Shown: piece after piece, positions 7,666-16,687 of the stretch
Position numbering within the stretch: the first letter of the stretch is position 1
Layout of the letters: each line of letters starts with the position of its first letter
Origin: CAZRXG01 sp964603985
GTDB lineage: Bacteria; Chloroflexota; Anaerolineae; Aggregatilineales; UBA3940
Assembly (NCBI GenBank): GCA_964603985.1
Contig: CAZRXG010000019.1
Coordinates: forward strand, 10,382-74,381
Direction of reading: 5' to 3'
Length of the DNA: 64,000 nt
Translations under genes and position numbers: made by a program
Notes under the pieces: model-generated
Seen by the model: only the letters and a program-made list of their open reading frames with translations
Database searches by the model: none
What the model was told of the DNA's origin: nothing

Positions 7666-8337
7666 ATGCATCGCAATGGTCTGTTTATGCTTACGCTTGC
7701 AGTTCTATCTCTTAGCATGGCAGGATGCTCAAGATTGGCACCCGAAGGGAAGGGCCTTACGGCAGCAAGGGCATGTAACAGCCAGGACATCCCCCTCCCT
7801 GATTACAATATCGAGGAGGGTGCAGCATGGACGTGGTTAGACATAACAATAGGCGTTACGACCGAGGAAGAACTCCTTGCTGAACTGGGGAACCCTGGCT
7901 CTATATCTCCTTGGCCTCAAAGCAGTCGCGAACCTCAAGCCTGTGTTTACCGTTACCAGCAGTTAGACAATTACCCCACCTTTTGGCTCGCCGGTGGCAG
8001 AGTTATTGGCGCTCGATTTTCAACCTATGACGACCAGACCCGAATGAACGGGCAGCCGGCGACCTTTAATGAGGCGATGGAGCTCTATGGACGTGCTGAG
8101 ATTGTAGGCTGGAATCCACTGGGAGGACATCGATCTGTTGTGTGGTTAAACTATGGCATCCTGGCCGAAGTGATTGTGGGTGGCAAGCAGAAAGTCAGTA
8201 CCATGCTATACTTCTCGCCAATGGACGAAGAGGTGTTCGGTGATTCACTCTGGTCACACTTTGTCTTGGAAACCAACCCAACTGTGGGAACAGACCATAT
8301 AGATGACTATCCGCGAGATCCATTCACCTGGGAGTGA
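7666..8337 (+). CDS. Predicted lipoprotein, unknown function
   Basis: Unrecognised. The ATG at 7666 has AGGAG at 7656-7660. The N-terminus carries a hydrophobic segment ending in lipobox SMAGC, so an extracytoplasmic lipoprotein of ~223 residues is predicted. The mature part contains a short module (TWLDITIGVTTEEELLAELGNP) reminiscent of the small outer-membrane/periplasmic SmpA-like or DUF beta folds in which a 'G-x-T-xxE-xxxxLG.P' helix precedes strands. No catalytic motif is seen. The gene is AT-richer than the preceding operon and stands alone between dispersed repeats. Confidence 0.6.
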   Translation: MHRNGLFMLTLAVLSLSMAGCSRLAPEGKGLTAARACNSQDIPLPDYNIEEGAAWTWLDITIGVTTEEELLAELGNPGSISPWPQSSREPQACVYRYQQLDNYPTFWLAGGRVIGARFSTYDDQTRMNGQPATFNEAMELYGRAEIVGWNPLGGHRSVVWLNYGILAEVIVGGKQKVSTMLYFSPMDEEVFGDSLWSHFVLETNPTVGTDHIDDYPRDPFTWE

Positions 8338-8357
8338 AGTTGCGATGCATTGCTTCC

Positions 8358-8440
8358 TCACCCCCCTGTGAAGCCCAACGGCTCATCCGTCCTCTCATTG
8401 CAATGGGACACGGCGGAGCGCAGCGACAATGAGAGGGCCC
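8358..8440. repeat. Variant of the two-hairpin dispersed repeat
   Basis: The CCTCACCCCCCTGTGA lead-in is followed by a hairpin TGAAGCC-caac-GGCTCA and then by CCTCTCATTG (8390-8399) pairing with CAATGAGAGG at the end, across a longer loop. It is a diverged copy of the elements at 1483-1540 and 63712-63762. The rest of 8441-8609 shows no gene. Confidence 0.6.
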
Positions 8441-8609
8441 AAGTAGGGGGTTCAAAACCCAACTTAACAGAGCACCAGAGGCGCACAACTGAAGCTGCGT
8501 GTTGAAAAGGTCCGGTTTTCAGCGATCTGACTTGTACCCGTCCTGCCTCATGTGAAAGAAGAGGGGATAACAGGGCAAAGGCAGCCCCCCAGAGTCTGAC
8601 GATGCACAA

Positions 8610-9188
8610 TTAACCTGAGTTCAGGATTTTAGTCAGAGCCTCGTGGGCCAGCATGACCGTTTTCTGCCTGGTTCGGAAACCAATGGATCCACGAGATGGG
8701 GCGGCTTTTCTCTCAGGGTTAAACGCCGCAATCCGTTTCAGGTCATCGACAGCACGCTGTTCTCGAAATTCGCCCAACTGCCAGATCACCATGTCATCCC
8801 AGGGCATATGCCCAAAATATTCAACAGGCTGCTCCTCTATCGTCACCAGTAATTCGAGCAGCTTCAGCCGGATTTGCTCGCTATCCGGCGACGGGACCCA
8901 GATGATCCTTGTATAATCCCGCCCATATGTCTGAACCGACGCATTCATCTGAAAAACTGGCCCAATGGGGACTTCTATTCTCTGTGGTGTCACATCAGGA
9001 TATGAGGAAGTGTTGTAGGGATGATTGGCGCAATATGTGTAAAACGGGTCTCCCGTGATAGGTAGCTTTCGGATGATACAATAATGTTCTTCCTTGTCGT
9101 GGCTGTGCTTGTGACCCATCTCCACTTCGCCCTTGTTCCTGGCATTGAACCAGCACTCACCACAATTGTCGAGTCCTCCGTTAGGCAT
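8610..9188 (-). CDS. Cys-rich small-family protein (MPNGGxDNCGxCWFN type)
   Basis: The N-terminus MPNGGLDNCGECWFN holds a CxxC pair. A second Cys pair sits around residues 36-51 (HYCIIRKLPI...PFYTYCANHP), so four cysteines could bind a metal. A His/Asp/Glu-rich turn (GHKHSHDKEEHYC) lies between them. The C-terminal third has an amphipathic helix pair resembling a single HEAT unit (LGEFREQRAVDDLKRIAAF). I recall similar N-termini in uncharacterised environmental proteins, but no function is known. The start at 9188 has GGGAGA nearby and begins with the conserved MPNGG; the open frame extends to 9284. Confidence 0.6.
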   Translation of the reverse strand: MPNGGLDNCGECWFNARNKGEVEMGHKHSHDKEEHYCIIRKLPITGDPFYTYCANHPYNTSSYPDVTPQRIEVPIGPVFQMNASVQTYGRDYTRIIWVPSPDSEQIRLKLLELLVTIEEQPVEYFGHMPWDDMVIWQLGEFREQRAVDDLKRIAAFNPERKAAPSRGSIGFRTRQKTVMLAHEALTKILNSG

Positions 9189-9510
9189 ACTATTCTCCCA
9201 CGCTGAACTCATACAAAACCGAATAGTGTGTTGACCAAACTTCATCAACTTAGATTGTATAATGAGATGAGGGTATCCGCTCACCTGTTTCCAGGTGAGA
9301 CTTTTTCAACAGGCTGTGAAGAACTCCCGTTTGCCCGGTGAATGGGTGCCAATGCCCTGCCGGGCAAACACGGACAAGCCTCTTGCCCTCGTGAACTCTC
9401 CACTGGAACAAAAACCGGGGGTAGGGGTACAATCCGGGGGCCGGGGGCAGCCGCCCGTAGAACCGGCACCAGATGCCCGAATACGTTAATGCAGCAAGGG
9501 AGGAGTCACC

Positions 9511-10494
9511 GTGAACTACCGTGAATTTGGCCGCACCGGCTGGAAAGTCTCCGAGGTCAGCTTCGGGGCGTGGGCCATCGGCGGGGACTGGGGGAGCGTC
9601 GAAGACGCCGACTCGCTGGCCGCCCTGAACACGGCTATCGACCTGGGTGTCAACCTGATCGACACGGCGGATGTCTACGGCGATGGGCGCAGCGAAAAGC
9701 TGGTCGCCAGACTGCTCAAAGAGCGCGGCGATCAGGTGTACGTGCTGACCAAGGCAGGCCGTCGCCTGTCCCCTCACACCGCCGACGGCTACAACGCCGA
9801 CAACCTCAACCGGTTCGTCGACCGCAGCCTGAAAAACCTGGCCGTCGAGTGCATCGACCTGGTGCAGCTTCACTGCCCGCCGACCGAGGTCTACTACCGC
9901 CCGGAGGTCTTCGGCGCGCTCGACGACATGGTGCAGGCGGGGAAGATCCGCTATTACGGCGTCAGCGTCGAGAAGGTCGAGGAGGCGCTCAAGGCGATTG
10001 AGTACCCCGGCGTGCAGTCGGTGCAGATCATCTTCAACATGTTCCGGCACCGCCCCGCCGACCTGTTCTTCGCCGAGGCGAAGCGGCGCGGGGTTGCCAT
10101 CCTGGCCCGCGTGCCGCTGGCGAGTGGGCTGCTCACGGGCAAGATGACGCGCGAGTCTACCTTCGCCAAAGACGACCACCGCCAATACAATCGCTACGGT
10201 CAGGCTTTCGACCGGGGCGAGACGTTCTCCGGCGTGGACTTCGAGACCGGCCTGGAGGCGGTTGAGGAGATCAAGGCGCTGCTGCCGGAAGGCATGACGA
10301 TGGCCCAGTTCGCGCTGCGCTGGATACTGATGTTCGACGCGGTTTCGTGCGTCATCCCCGGCGCAAAGCGTCCCTCCCAGGCCGAGGACAACTGTAAGGC
10401 GTCCGACTTCCCGCCGCTCGGCGACGAGACGATGGAGCGGATAGCGGCGATCTATGACCGGTATATCCGCGAGCAGGTGCACCAGCGCTGGTAG
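9511..10494 (+). CDS. Aldo/keto reductase
   Basis: NADPH-dependent oxidoreductase of the AKR TIM-barrel superfamily. The catalytic tetrad is visible: D51 and Y56 in LIDTADVYGDG, K81 in VLTKAG, H121 in VQLHCPP. The C-terminal cofactor segment (SCVIPGAKRPSQAEDN) is also typical. Length 327 is standard for the YajO/IolS-like group. GTG start at 9511 with GGGAGGAG upstream. The physiological substrate cannot be read from sequence. It stands alone; the downstream glycosyltransferase begins 51 bp later on the same strand and could be co-transcribed. Confidence 0.9.
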   Translation: MNYREFGRTGWKVSEVSFGAWAIGGDWGSVEDADSLAALNTAIDLGVNLIDTADVYGDGRSEKLVARLLKERGDQVYVLTKAGRRLSPHTADGYNADNLNRFVDRSLKNLAVECIDLVQLHCPPTEVYYRPEVFGALDDMVQAGKIRYYGVSVEKVEEALKAIEYPGVQSVQIIFNMFRHRPADLFFAEAKRRGVAILARVPLASGLLTGKMTRESTFAKDDHRQYNRYGQAFDRGETFSGVDFETGLEAVEEIKALLPEGMTMAQFALRWILMFDAVSCVIPGAKRPSQAEDNCKASDFPPLGDETMERIAAIYDRYIREQVHQRW

Positions 10495-10545
10495 ATCCAC
10501 CCGGCTGCCGGGGATGTTCCCCGTACCGGCACAGCGAAAGCGAGA

Positions 10546-11934
10546 GTGACGTTGAGCGACAGGCTTGCCTACATCCTGCTGTCCGTGATCGTCGCGCTGT
10601 TCGTCGTGGTGGGCGTGCTGTATGCGGTTTTCACCCCGCCCTGGCAGACCCCCGACGAACCGGCGCATTACAACTACGTCGCGCAGGTGGCCGGGAAGGG
10701 CTGCTGCCCGGTCATCGCGCCCGGCGACTGGGACATGGCCTACCTGGAAGCGCTCAGGGCTAACGGCTTCCCCGAAGATGCCGACCTGTCCGCCATCGAA
10801 TACGAGGATCACCAGCCGCCGCTGTACTACCTGCTCGCCTGGCCGGTGTACGTGTTCGGCGGCGGGAGCCTGATCGCGCTGCGGGTGCTGTCGGTGATCT
10901 TCGGTGCGGGGGTGGTGGTCGCGGCTTACTTCGTGGTGGCGCGCCTGCTGCCCCACCGGCGGGTATTGGCGCTGGCCGCGGCGACCTTCGTGGCGTTTGT
11001 GCCGCAGCACACGGCGATGATGGCCGCCGCCAACAACGACGGCCTGGCCGAGCTGGTGCTGGGTATCGTCCTGGTGGTGGCGCTGACCTACCTGGGCAAT
11101 CCAATCGCCGGGGAGGAGGGTGGGCGGCAGCCGCTCGACGAGTCGTGCCGCCCGCACGTGGCAGCGCTGGGCGGGCTGGCCGGGGTCGCCTTCCTGACCA
11201 AGCTGACGATCTACTTCCCGGTGGCGGCGGTGATCGGGGTGGCGATCCTGCTGCGCTGGCGGCACGAGAAGCGCCCGATCCGCTGGCTGGCCGGACAGGC
11301 CGTCTGGGCGGCGGGGCTGGCGCTGATCGCCGGGGGGGTGTGGTGGGGGCGCAACGTGCGTGTCTACGGCTGGCCGGACCTCTTCGGGCTGCGGGCGCAC
11401 GACGCGGCGGTCGCCGGGCAGCTTCGCGCCGCCGACCACATTGCCGCCATCGGTCTGGGGCCGTACCTCAGGGACTTCGTCACGGTGACGTACCACAGCT
11501 TCTGGGGGCAGTTCGGGTGGATGGGCGTGCCGATGCCGCGCGGCACCTACCTGCTGATCGGGTTGTTCAGCCTGTGGATCGCCGCCGGGCTGGTGATGCT
11601 GGCCGCGCGCCCCGGCGCAAAGCCGCGCCTGGAGCCGGTTCAGTGGGCCGGGGCGTGGGTGCTGCTGGCGGCCACGCTGGCGACGGTGGTCAATTACGTC
11701 TACTACAACCTGGGCTTCGTGCAGTTCCAGGGGCGCTACCTGTTCACCGCGCTGATCCCCTTCGGGGCGCTGGCGGCGCTCGGTGGGCGGGGCTGGGCGT
11801 CGATGCCGGGGCGCTGGCTGCGCGGTGAGCGGTGGGCACGCCTGCTTGAGTGGCTGCCGCTGGCGGCGGTTGGGTGGCTGCCGCTTCTGGCGCTGTGGGC
11901 GCTGTTCCGCTGCGTGGTGCCGAATTTAGGGTAG
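10546..11934 (+). CDS. Polytopic membrane glycosyltransferase (PMT/ArnT or DUF2142-like)
   Basis: About 462 residues with ten or more hydrophobic helices. Directly after the first helix comes an acidic loop TPPWQTPDEPAHYNYVAQVA; a DE or DEPxH motif in the first extracytoplasmic loop marks GT-C glycosyltransferases that use polyprenyl-phosphate sugars. A second conserved stretch is EYEDHQPPLYYLLAWP. The acceptor is unknown. GTG at 10546 follows a purine-rich GCGAGA; TTG at 10552 is an alternative. The NUDIX gene starts 7 bp after the stop, so the two are probably one transcript. A decayed partial copy of the 3' third of this gene is found at 13579-13729. Confidence 0.8.
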   Translation: MTLSDRLAYILLSVIVALFVVVGVLYAVFTPPWQTPDEPAHYNYVAQVAGKGCCPVIAPGDWDMAYLEALRANGFPEDADLSAIEYEDHQPPLYYLLAWPVYVFGGGSLIALRVLSVIFGAGVVVAAYFVVARLLPHRRVLALAAATFVAFVPQHTAMMAAANNDGLAELVLGIVLVVALTYLGNPIAGEEGGRQPLDESCRPHVAALGGLAGVAFLTKLTIYFPVAAVIGVAILLRWRHEKRPIRWLAGQAVWAAGLALIAGGVWWGRNVRVYGWPDLFGLRAHDAAVAGQLRAADHIAAIGLGPYLRDFVTVTYHSFWGQFGWMGVPMPRGTYLLIGLFSLWIAAGLVMLAARPGAKPRLEPVQWAGAWVLLAATLATVVNYVYYNLGFVQFQGRYLFTALIPFGALAALGGRGWASMPGRWLRGERWARLLEWLPLAAVGWLPLLALWALFRCVVPNLG

Positions 11935-11941
11935 TGTTGAG

Positions 11942-12415
11942 ATGGCCCGTATACCCGTCCAGGCTTTTCTTTTCGTGCTGATCGTCGTCCGGCGCGGTGA
12001 CCGGTTCCTGCTGGTGCAGGAGGCGACCACCGACCGGGGGACGTGGTTCCTTCCGGCTGGGGGCGTGCTGCCCGGCGAGGGGCTGGTAGAGGCCGCCATC
12101 CGCGAGACGCGCGAGGAAGCGGGGGTCGACGTGAGGCCGGTGGCGCTGCTGTGGATGGAGGACGAGACGCATCTCTACCAGCCCGGCGACCTGTGGGCCG
12201 GGCGTTGGCGTTTCATCCTGCGGGCCGAGATGGTTGACGAGTCACAGCAGCCCGGCCCGACCGACGACTCGCTCGACGCGGGCTGGTTCACGCTGGAGGA
12301 GATCGCGACGCTGCCGCTGCGCAGCCCGGAGGTGATCTGGGTCTGCAACGCGGTCGCGAAGGGCCACCCTGAGCTGCCGCTCGACGGGGGATACCTGCGC
12401 GTCGAGCGGCGGTGA
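11942..12415 (+). CDS. NUDIX hydrolase
   Basis: Hydrolyses nucleoside diphosphates linked to another moiety. A perfect NUDIX box (Gx5Ex7REUxEExGU) spans residues 40-62, with Glu58 and Glu59 in the metal-binding REEAGV. The preceding strand WFLPAGG is typical. The C-terminal part contains a long loop and DDSLDAGWFTLEEI, as in MutT/ADPRase-like members; exact specificity is undetermined. Length 157 is normal. It lies 7 bp behind the membrane glycosyltransferase, which would fit nucleotide-sugar housekeeping (inference). A short fragment of its 5' end recurs at 13735-13795 in a degraded duplication. Confidence 0.9.
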   Translation: MARIPVQAFLFVLIVVRRGDRFLLVQEATTDRGTWFLPAGGVLPGEGLVEAAIRETREEAGVDVRPVALLWMEDETHLYQPGDLWAGRWRFILRAEMVDESQQPGPTDDSLDAGWFTLEEIATLPLRSPEVIWVCNAVAKGHPELPLDGGYLRVERR

Positions 12416-12767
12416 AGATCGGGCTTCAATACGTGTATCCCTCATCGTCCTCATCTCGTCATCGGACGTGGCTCACACCGGTAACGTTATAGCCGCGTGG
12501 CCGTTGTACTCATAAATGTTGGTACCTTAACTTGAGTATCCTGTGAACGAAAGTCAGGCAGGCGCCGCTCCGTAAGGCCGCCTCCCGGTTGCCGGGTGTG
12601 ACGACCGGGCCCCCCCGATTCTAACCTCATCTTGGTGATTCCCAAGAAGCCGCGAATTTCTGTGAATTCCGTCACAATAAAGCTCTTCGGAGCGACATTT
12701 CGTGCTATAGTGGGCCCAAGAGAGTTTTACTGCGAGCCATGTTGTGTTGATGTAGGAGAACAAATTT

Positions 12768-13313
12768 ATGCGTAAACTGACCTGTCCTGAAAGTGCAGAA
12801 ACTATTGGCGTAAATATCCGGGCCTTTTTTGACAACCTGCGTGGCTATCAAACCGAGCCGATCATGGAAAAGCACGGGTTGTTGGATGTCGATCCGGAGG
12901 AGTGGTTCCCCGCGCAGAGATACCTGGACGCGCTGAACGACCTGGCGCAGGAGCCCGGGTTCTCTTCCAGTCTGGTGGCTATCGGCATAGAGGTTGGTTT
13001 ACATACGCCGGTAACGTCCGATTTGGAGAACCCGACGCTGGAGCAAATATTGATGCGCTGGGACGACATGTACCAGATGCTGCTCCGCAACGCTGACGTT
13101 GGGTGTATTGTCGTCGAAAAGATCGGCGAAAAGCATTACAAAACCACCCACACGGTTGTGTTTCCTGACGATTTGAGCTACGGGGTGCTATACGGGTTTG
13201 GGCGTCGCTTCCTCCCCCCCGGCACGCAGTTCAAGGTGTACTACGACCCGGAGGTGCCGCCCCGCGATAGAGGTGGTAAGGACGTAACGATCATTCACAT
13301 CGAGTGGGAGTGA
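12768..13313 (+). CDS. 181-residue conserved protein, tandem paralogue 1 (V4R-like sensor fold?)
   Basis: First of three close paralogues. ATG at 12768 with AGGAGAA upstream; a -10-like TATAGT lies about 60 bp before it. The N-terminal half is helical (IGVNIRAFFDNL, EEWFPAQRYLDALNDLA). The C-terminal half has the pattern GVLYGFGRRFLPPGTQFKVYYD....RGGKDVTIIHIEW. It resembles the end of V4R domains, in which a Gly-rich helix/strand is followed by a ligand or metal site, but the V4R cysteines are missing here. This assignment is tentative. Expression looks stand-alone: each paralogue has its own leader and 3' trailer. Confidence 0.6.
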   Translation: MRKLTCPESAETIGVNIRAFFDNLRGYQTEPIMEKHGLLDVDPEEWFPAQRYLDALNDLAQEPGFSSSLVAIGIEVGLHTPVTSDLENPTLEQILMRWDDMYQMLLRNADVGCIVVEKIGEKHYKTTHTVVFPDDLSYGVLYGFGRRFLPPGTQFKVYYDPEVPPRDRGGKDVTIIHIEWE

Positions 13314-13400
13314 GCCTCTTTCACACCGAGTGGGAGTGAGCCTCTTTCACACCGGGTGTGAATGAGCCGCATCGTCAACGGTTGAGAGCCTGACACATCT
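13302..13400 (+). repeat. 26-bp tandem repeat and 3' trailer of paralogue 1
   Basis: The end of the coding region (GAGTGGGAGTGAGCC) is repeated: GAGTGGGAGTGAGCCTCTTT plus CACACC occurs twice, then a shortened GGGTGTGAATGAGCC unit, then the trailer CGTCAACGGTTGAG. The same arrangement follows paralogue 3 (15404-15500); paralogue 2 retains only one unit plus trailer (14730-14770). Confidence 0.7.
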
Positions 13401-13578
13401 CAATCCACCCGTTGGTGGTGGCTCATAGGGCGACGTAATCAGGTGGCCGACAAATAAGCAGAAGCCATGCCACTTTACCGGCCTCCGGCAGCCTGATGGC
13501 CGAAACCTGTTTCTCGCTACTTCTTCCAGAGACGGATGCACGAACAAGTTGTCATAAGGGACCTCCTCCGCGATTAAG

Positions 13579-13729
13579 CATCGCGGCCATCGGCCTGGGG
13601 CCATACCTCAGGGACTTCGTCACGGTGACGTATCACAGCTTCTGGGGACAGCTCGGCTGGATGGGCGTGTCGATGCCGCGCCTGGCGCTGTGGGCGCTGT
13701 TCCGATACATGGTACCGAACTTAGGATAA
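13579..13729 (+). pseudogene. Remnant of membrane glycosyltransferase 3' end
   Basis: 13579-13681 matches 11439-11541 of the intact glycosyltransferase with few changes. It then jumps to a match with 11887-11934, including the stop region. The missing 345 bp equal 115 codons, so the frame is kept across the deletion. No start or N-terminal helices are present, so this is a decayed duplicate. Confidence 0.8.
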
Positions 13730-13734
13730 CACCG

Positions 13735-13800
13735 AATGGCGTTCAGGCTTTCCTCTTTACACCGGTCGCCGTCCGGCGCGACAACCGGTTCCTGCCGCTT
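13735..13800 (+). pseudogene. Remnant of NUDIX hydrolase 5' end
   Basis: It resembles 11942-12011 (GTCCAGGCTTTTCTTTTC... GTCCGGCG... CCGGTTCCTG), with substitutions and small indels. It then skips about 415 bp and resumes as a match to the intergenic sequence 12427-12540 (13811-13925). It is part of the same degraded segmental duplication. Confidence 0.7.
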
Positions 13801-14194
13801 CTGCATCTTGCGGGGACACGTGTATCCCTCATCGTCCTCATCCCGTCATCAGACGTGGCTCGCGCCGGTAACATTATAGCCGCGTTGCCGTTGTACTCAG
13901 GGACGTTGGTACCTTAACTTAAGTATAGACCGGTTGCATGATAAGGCGGAGGGCACGACTGTCTGTGTAATGCAAGTCAGGCAGGCGCGTTCCGTAAGGC
14001 CGCTTCCCGGCTGCCGGGCGCGATGACCGGGCAGCAGCCCCCCGATTCTAACCTTATCTTAGTGATTCCCAAGGAGATATGAATTTCTGTGAATTCCGTC
14101 ACAATAAAGCTCTTCGGAGCGACTTTTCGTGCTATAGTGAGTCAAAGAAAGATTTACTGCGAGCCACGTTGTATTGGTGTAGGAGAACAAATTT

Positions 14195-14740
14195 ATGCGT
14201 GAACTAACCTGTCCTGAAAGTGCAGAAACTATCGGCGTAAATATCCGGGCTTTTTTTGACAACCTGCGTGACTATCAAACCAAGCCGATTATGGAAAAGC
14301 ACGGGTTGTCGGATGTCGAGCCGGAGGCGTGGTTCCCCCTGCGGAGATACCTGGACGCGCTGAACGACCTGGCACAGGCTCCGGGGTTCTCTTCCAGTAT
14401 GGTTGCTATCGGCATGGAGATTGGCAGGCAGACGCCGGTAACGCCCGACCTGGAGAATCCAACGCTGGAACAGGTGCTGATAAGCTGGAACGACATGTAC
14501 CAGATGCTGCACCGCAACGCTGACGTCGGATCTATTATCGTCGAAAGGATCGGCGAAAAGCATTACAAAACCATCCAAACGGTTGTGTACCCTGACGATA
14601 TGAGCTACGGGGTGCTGTACGGATATGGGCGTCGCTTCCTGCCCCCCGGCACGCAGTTCAAGGTGTACTACGACCCGGAGATGCCGCCCCGTGATAGAGG
14701 TGGTGAGGGCGCTACAGTCATTCACATCGAGTGGGAATGA
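14195..14740 (+). CDS. 181-residue conserved protein, tandem paralogue 2
   Basis: Very close to paralogue 1 along its whole length. The same start context (GGAGAACAAATTTATG) and ~110 bp of upstream sequence are shared, including the TTCGGAGCGAC and GCTATAGTG segments, so promoter and leader were duplicated with the gene. Substitutions concentrate in the middle helix region (residues 50-110), while YGVLYGYGRRFLPPGTQFKV is preserved. Function unknown, as for copy 1. Confidence 0.6.
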   Translation: MRELTCPESAETIGVNIRAFFDNLRDYQTKPIMEKHGLSDVEPEAWFPLRRYLDALNDLAQAPGFSSSMVAIGMEIGRQTPVTPDLENPTLEQVLISWNDMYQMLHRNADVGSIIVERIGEKHYKTIQTVVYPDDMSYGVLYGYGRRFLPPGTQFKVYYDPEMPPRDRGGEGATVIHIEWE

Positions 14741-14872
14741 GCCTCACCGTCAACGGTTGAGGGCCTGACACATCTCAATCCACCCGGACTCCGGCAGCCT
14801 TGGCCGAAACCTGCCCTTGAGATTGACACTGACATGCTCCACGCTATGGTATAGGGAGAGAGAATCAAATAA

Positions 14873-15418
14873 ATGCGACATCTAATATGTCCCCCTGAAA
14901 CAGAGTGTATTGGTGCGACCGTTAAAGCCTTTTTTGACAATCTGCGTGGCTTTGACACCGAGCCAATCATGGAAGAATATGGATTGTTGGATATCGATCC
15001 AAATGAGTGGTTTCCCACACAAAGATACATGGATGCATTGAATAAACTGGTGCAGAGGCCCGGTTTCATGTCTAACCTGGTTGCGATTGGCATCGCGATT
15101 GGCATCATATCGCCCCTACCGCCTGATCTTAAGAACCCGACGCTGGAAGAGGTGCTGATGCGCTGGGATGACATGTATCAAATGCTGCACCGTAATGCGG
15201 ATGTGGGTGGTATTACCTGTGAAAAGATCGGCGAAAAGCATTACGCAACCTCCCATACCGTCATCTATCCCGATGACATGAGTTACGGCATTCTGTACGG
15301 GTTTGGGCGTCGCTTCCTGCCCCCCGGCACACAGTTCAAGGTGTACTACGATCCGGAGATGCTGCCCCGCGATAGAGGTGGCAAGGACGCTACAGTCATT
15401 CACATCGAGTGGGAGTGA
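14873..15418 (+). CDS. 181-residue conserved protein, tandem paralogue 3
   Basis: Most divergent of the three copies, but still 181 residues with the same C-terminal block (YGILYGFGRRFLPPGTQFKV and IHIEWE). Its upstream region is different: the ATG at 14873 follows GGGAGAGAGA and a TATGGTATAG sequence, directly after the trailer of paralogue 2. Codons in the first half are AT-richer than in copies 1 and 2. The DNA of its last 120 bp is almost identical to the others, suggesting gene conversion at the 3' end. Confidence 0.6.
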   Translation: MRHLICPPETECIGATVKAFFDNLRGFDTEPIMEEYGLLDIDPNEWFPTQRYMDALNKLVQRPGFMSNLVAIGIAIGIISPLPPDLKNPTLEEVLMRWDDMYQMLHRNADVGGITCEKIGEKHYATSHTVIYPDDMSYGILYGFGRRFLPPGTQFKVYYDPEMLPRDRGGKDATVIHIEWE

Positions 15419-15564
15419 GCCTCTTTCACACCAAGTGGGAATGAGCCTCTTTCACACCGGGTGTGAATGAGCCGTATCGTCAACGGTTGAGGGCCTGATA
15501 CAGCTCAATCTGCCCGGACTCCGGCAGCCTGATGGCCGGGGCCTGTTTACCGTAATAGAATAGC

Positions 15565-15591
15565 GAAGAGCCGCCCCTGGGGCGGCTCTTC
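15565..15591. terminator. Strong GC hairpin between convergent genes
   Basis: GAAGAGCCGCCCC and its exact complement meet around a single T (15578), giving an 11-12 bp stem. It lies between the trailer of paralogue 3 and the 3' end of the minus-strand gene, where it could terminate both. No clean U-tract is present. Confidence 0.55.
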
Positions 15592-15612
15592 AGCTCCAAA
15601 AGGTCGGGGAGG

Positions 15613-16515
15613 TTACTTCTTTTTATCCTTACTCTTGTCCTTGCCCTTATCCTTATTCTTGTCCTTGTTCTTGTCCTTGTCCTTGTCTTTAGGCTTCTCG
15701 CCGGGGTCTTGATCCTGGTCCTGGTCTTGATCCTGGTCTTTATCCTTGTCCTTGTCCTGCTTCTGCTTCTCGTGGCCGAGCGCCTTGCCGGGGTGCTCGT
15801 CGCCCTTGAGCGCCTTCCTGACGTGGCCGACGCCGAGCAGGCCGGGCTTGCCGTATTCCTTGAAGATGTGGCCCATGCCCACGCCATCCTTGAACATGCC
15901 GACCAGATCTTCGACACTGACGCCGTTCGCCCCGGCGATGGCGTACAGCTTCACCAACACGCCGAAGCCCATGCCGTCATCGTGGTAGGCCGCGATCTCG
16001 CCGCCGACGTCGGTGGTGGTGGTCAGAGTCTCGCCGTCCTCGCCGAGGGTGGCCGTCAGGTCAACGTTGAGCATGCCCAGGGCTTCCAGGTACTGCGTGG
16101 CCGTCTCTTCGTCGATGTCGACGACCGTGCCGTCCTCCAGCACCGCCTGCCAGCCGACGACGTTGCCGTCCGCGTCGACCACCTCGACGACCTCGGCGAC
16201 CTTACCGCCTTCTGTCGTCAGTGCGTCCAGCGCCTCGGCCCAATCCTCGATGCCCGCCCCGCTGAAGTACTCGCCCAGCAGCTCGACGATGGGGTGGTCG
16301 TAATCACCGCCGGAGATGTAAATGATCGTGCCGTCCTCCAGCGTGATCGTGCCCTCCTCCAGGTTCACGTCGACGATCAGGCCCGTGATGTCGACTTCGG
16401 TGGGGCCTTCTTCGTCGTCCAGCCCTCCCTCGTCCTGCGCGAACGCCACGCCGGTGAGGGTCAGCAGGAAGACCAGCATCAGCAAAATACCGATTGCAAT
16501 ACGCGATTTCTTCAT
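15613..16515 (-). CDS. Secreted acidic protein with Lys/Asp-repeat C-terminal tail
   Basis: A clear Sec signal peptide (MKKSRIAIGILLM... ending AFA-Q) precedes an acidic body rich in EDGT turns: ITLEDGTIIYI and AVLEDGTVVDI are two related strands, as in PepSY/DUF5666-like beta modules. A helical stretch follows, and then a low-complexity tail of about 50 residues made of DK/DQ/NK dipeptides. The tail alternates charges and is predicted disordered; it could bind cations, polysaccharide or the cell wall. No enzyme motif is present. ATG at 16515 is preceded by AGGAGCTGA on the minus strand. It resembles no named family that I can identify with certainty. Confidence 0.65.
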   Translation of the reverse strand: MKKSRIAIGILLMLVFLLTLTGVAFAQDEGGLDDEEGPTEVDITGLIVDVNLEEGTITLEDGTIIYISGGDYDHPIVELLGEYFSGAGIEDWAEALDALTTEGGKVAEVVEVVDADGNVVGWQAVLEDGTVVDIDEETATQYLEALGMLNVDLTATLGEDGETLTTTTDVGGEIAAYHDDGMGFGVLVKLYAIAGANGVSVEDLVGMFKDGVGMGHIFKEYGKPGLLGVGHVRKALKGDEHPGKALGHEKQKQDKDKDKDQDQDQDQDQDPGEKPKDKDKDKNKDKNKDKGKDKSKDKKK

Positions 16516-16687
16516 GAGTCAGCTCCTGATTATTGAGACCTTTCCTTCACCCTGGAATCGTGCGTACAATAATAATGAGGCCAGGTGATGGCGAACGATT
16601 TGTTGGTTCACCTTTGTAACGTTTCAGTGTTGTTTATGTTACAAAGAGTGCCCGGCGATTATCCGGAAATACAGCGAGGATCAGACC

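Noticed and set aside
15640..15770. Minisatellite or CRISPR in the CTTGTCCTT-rich stretch
   Set aside because: It encodes the in-frame Lys/Asp tail of the secreted protein at 15613-16515.
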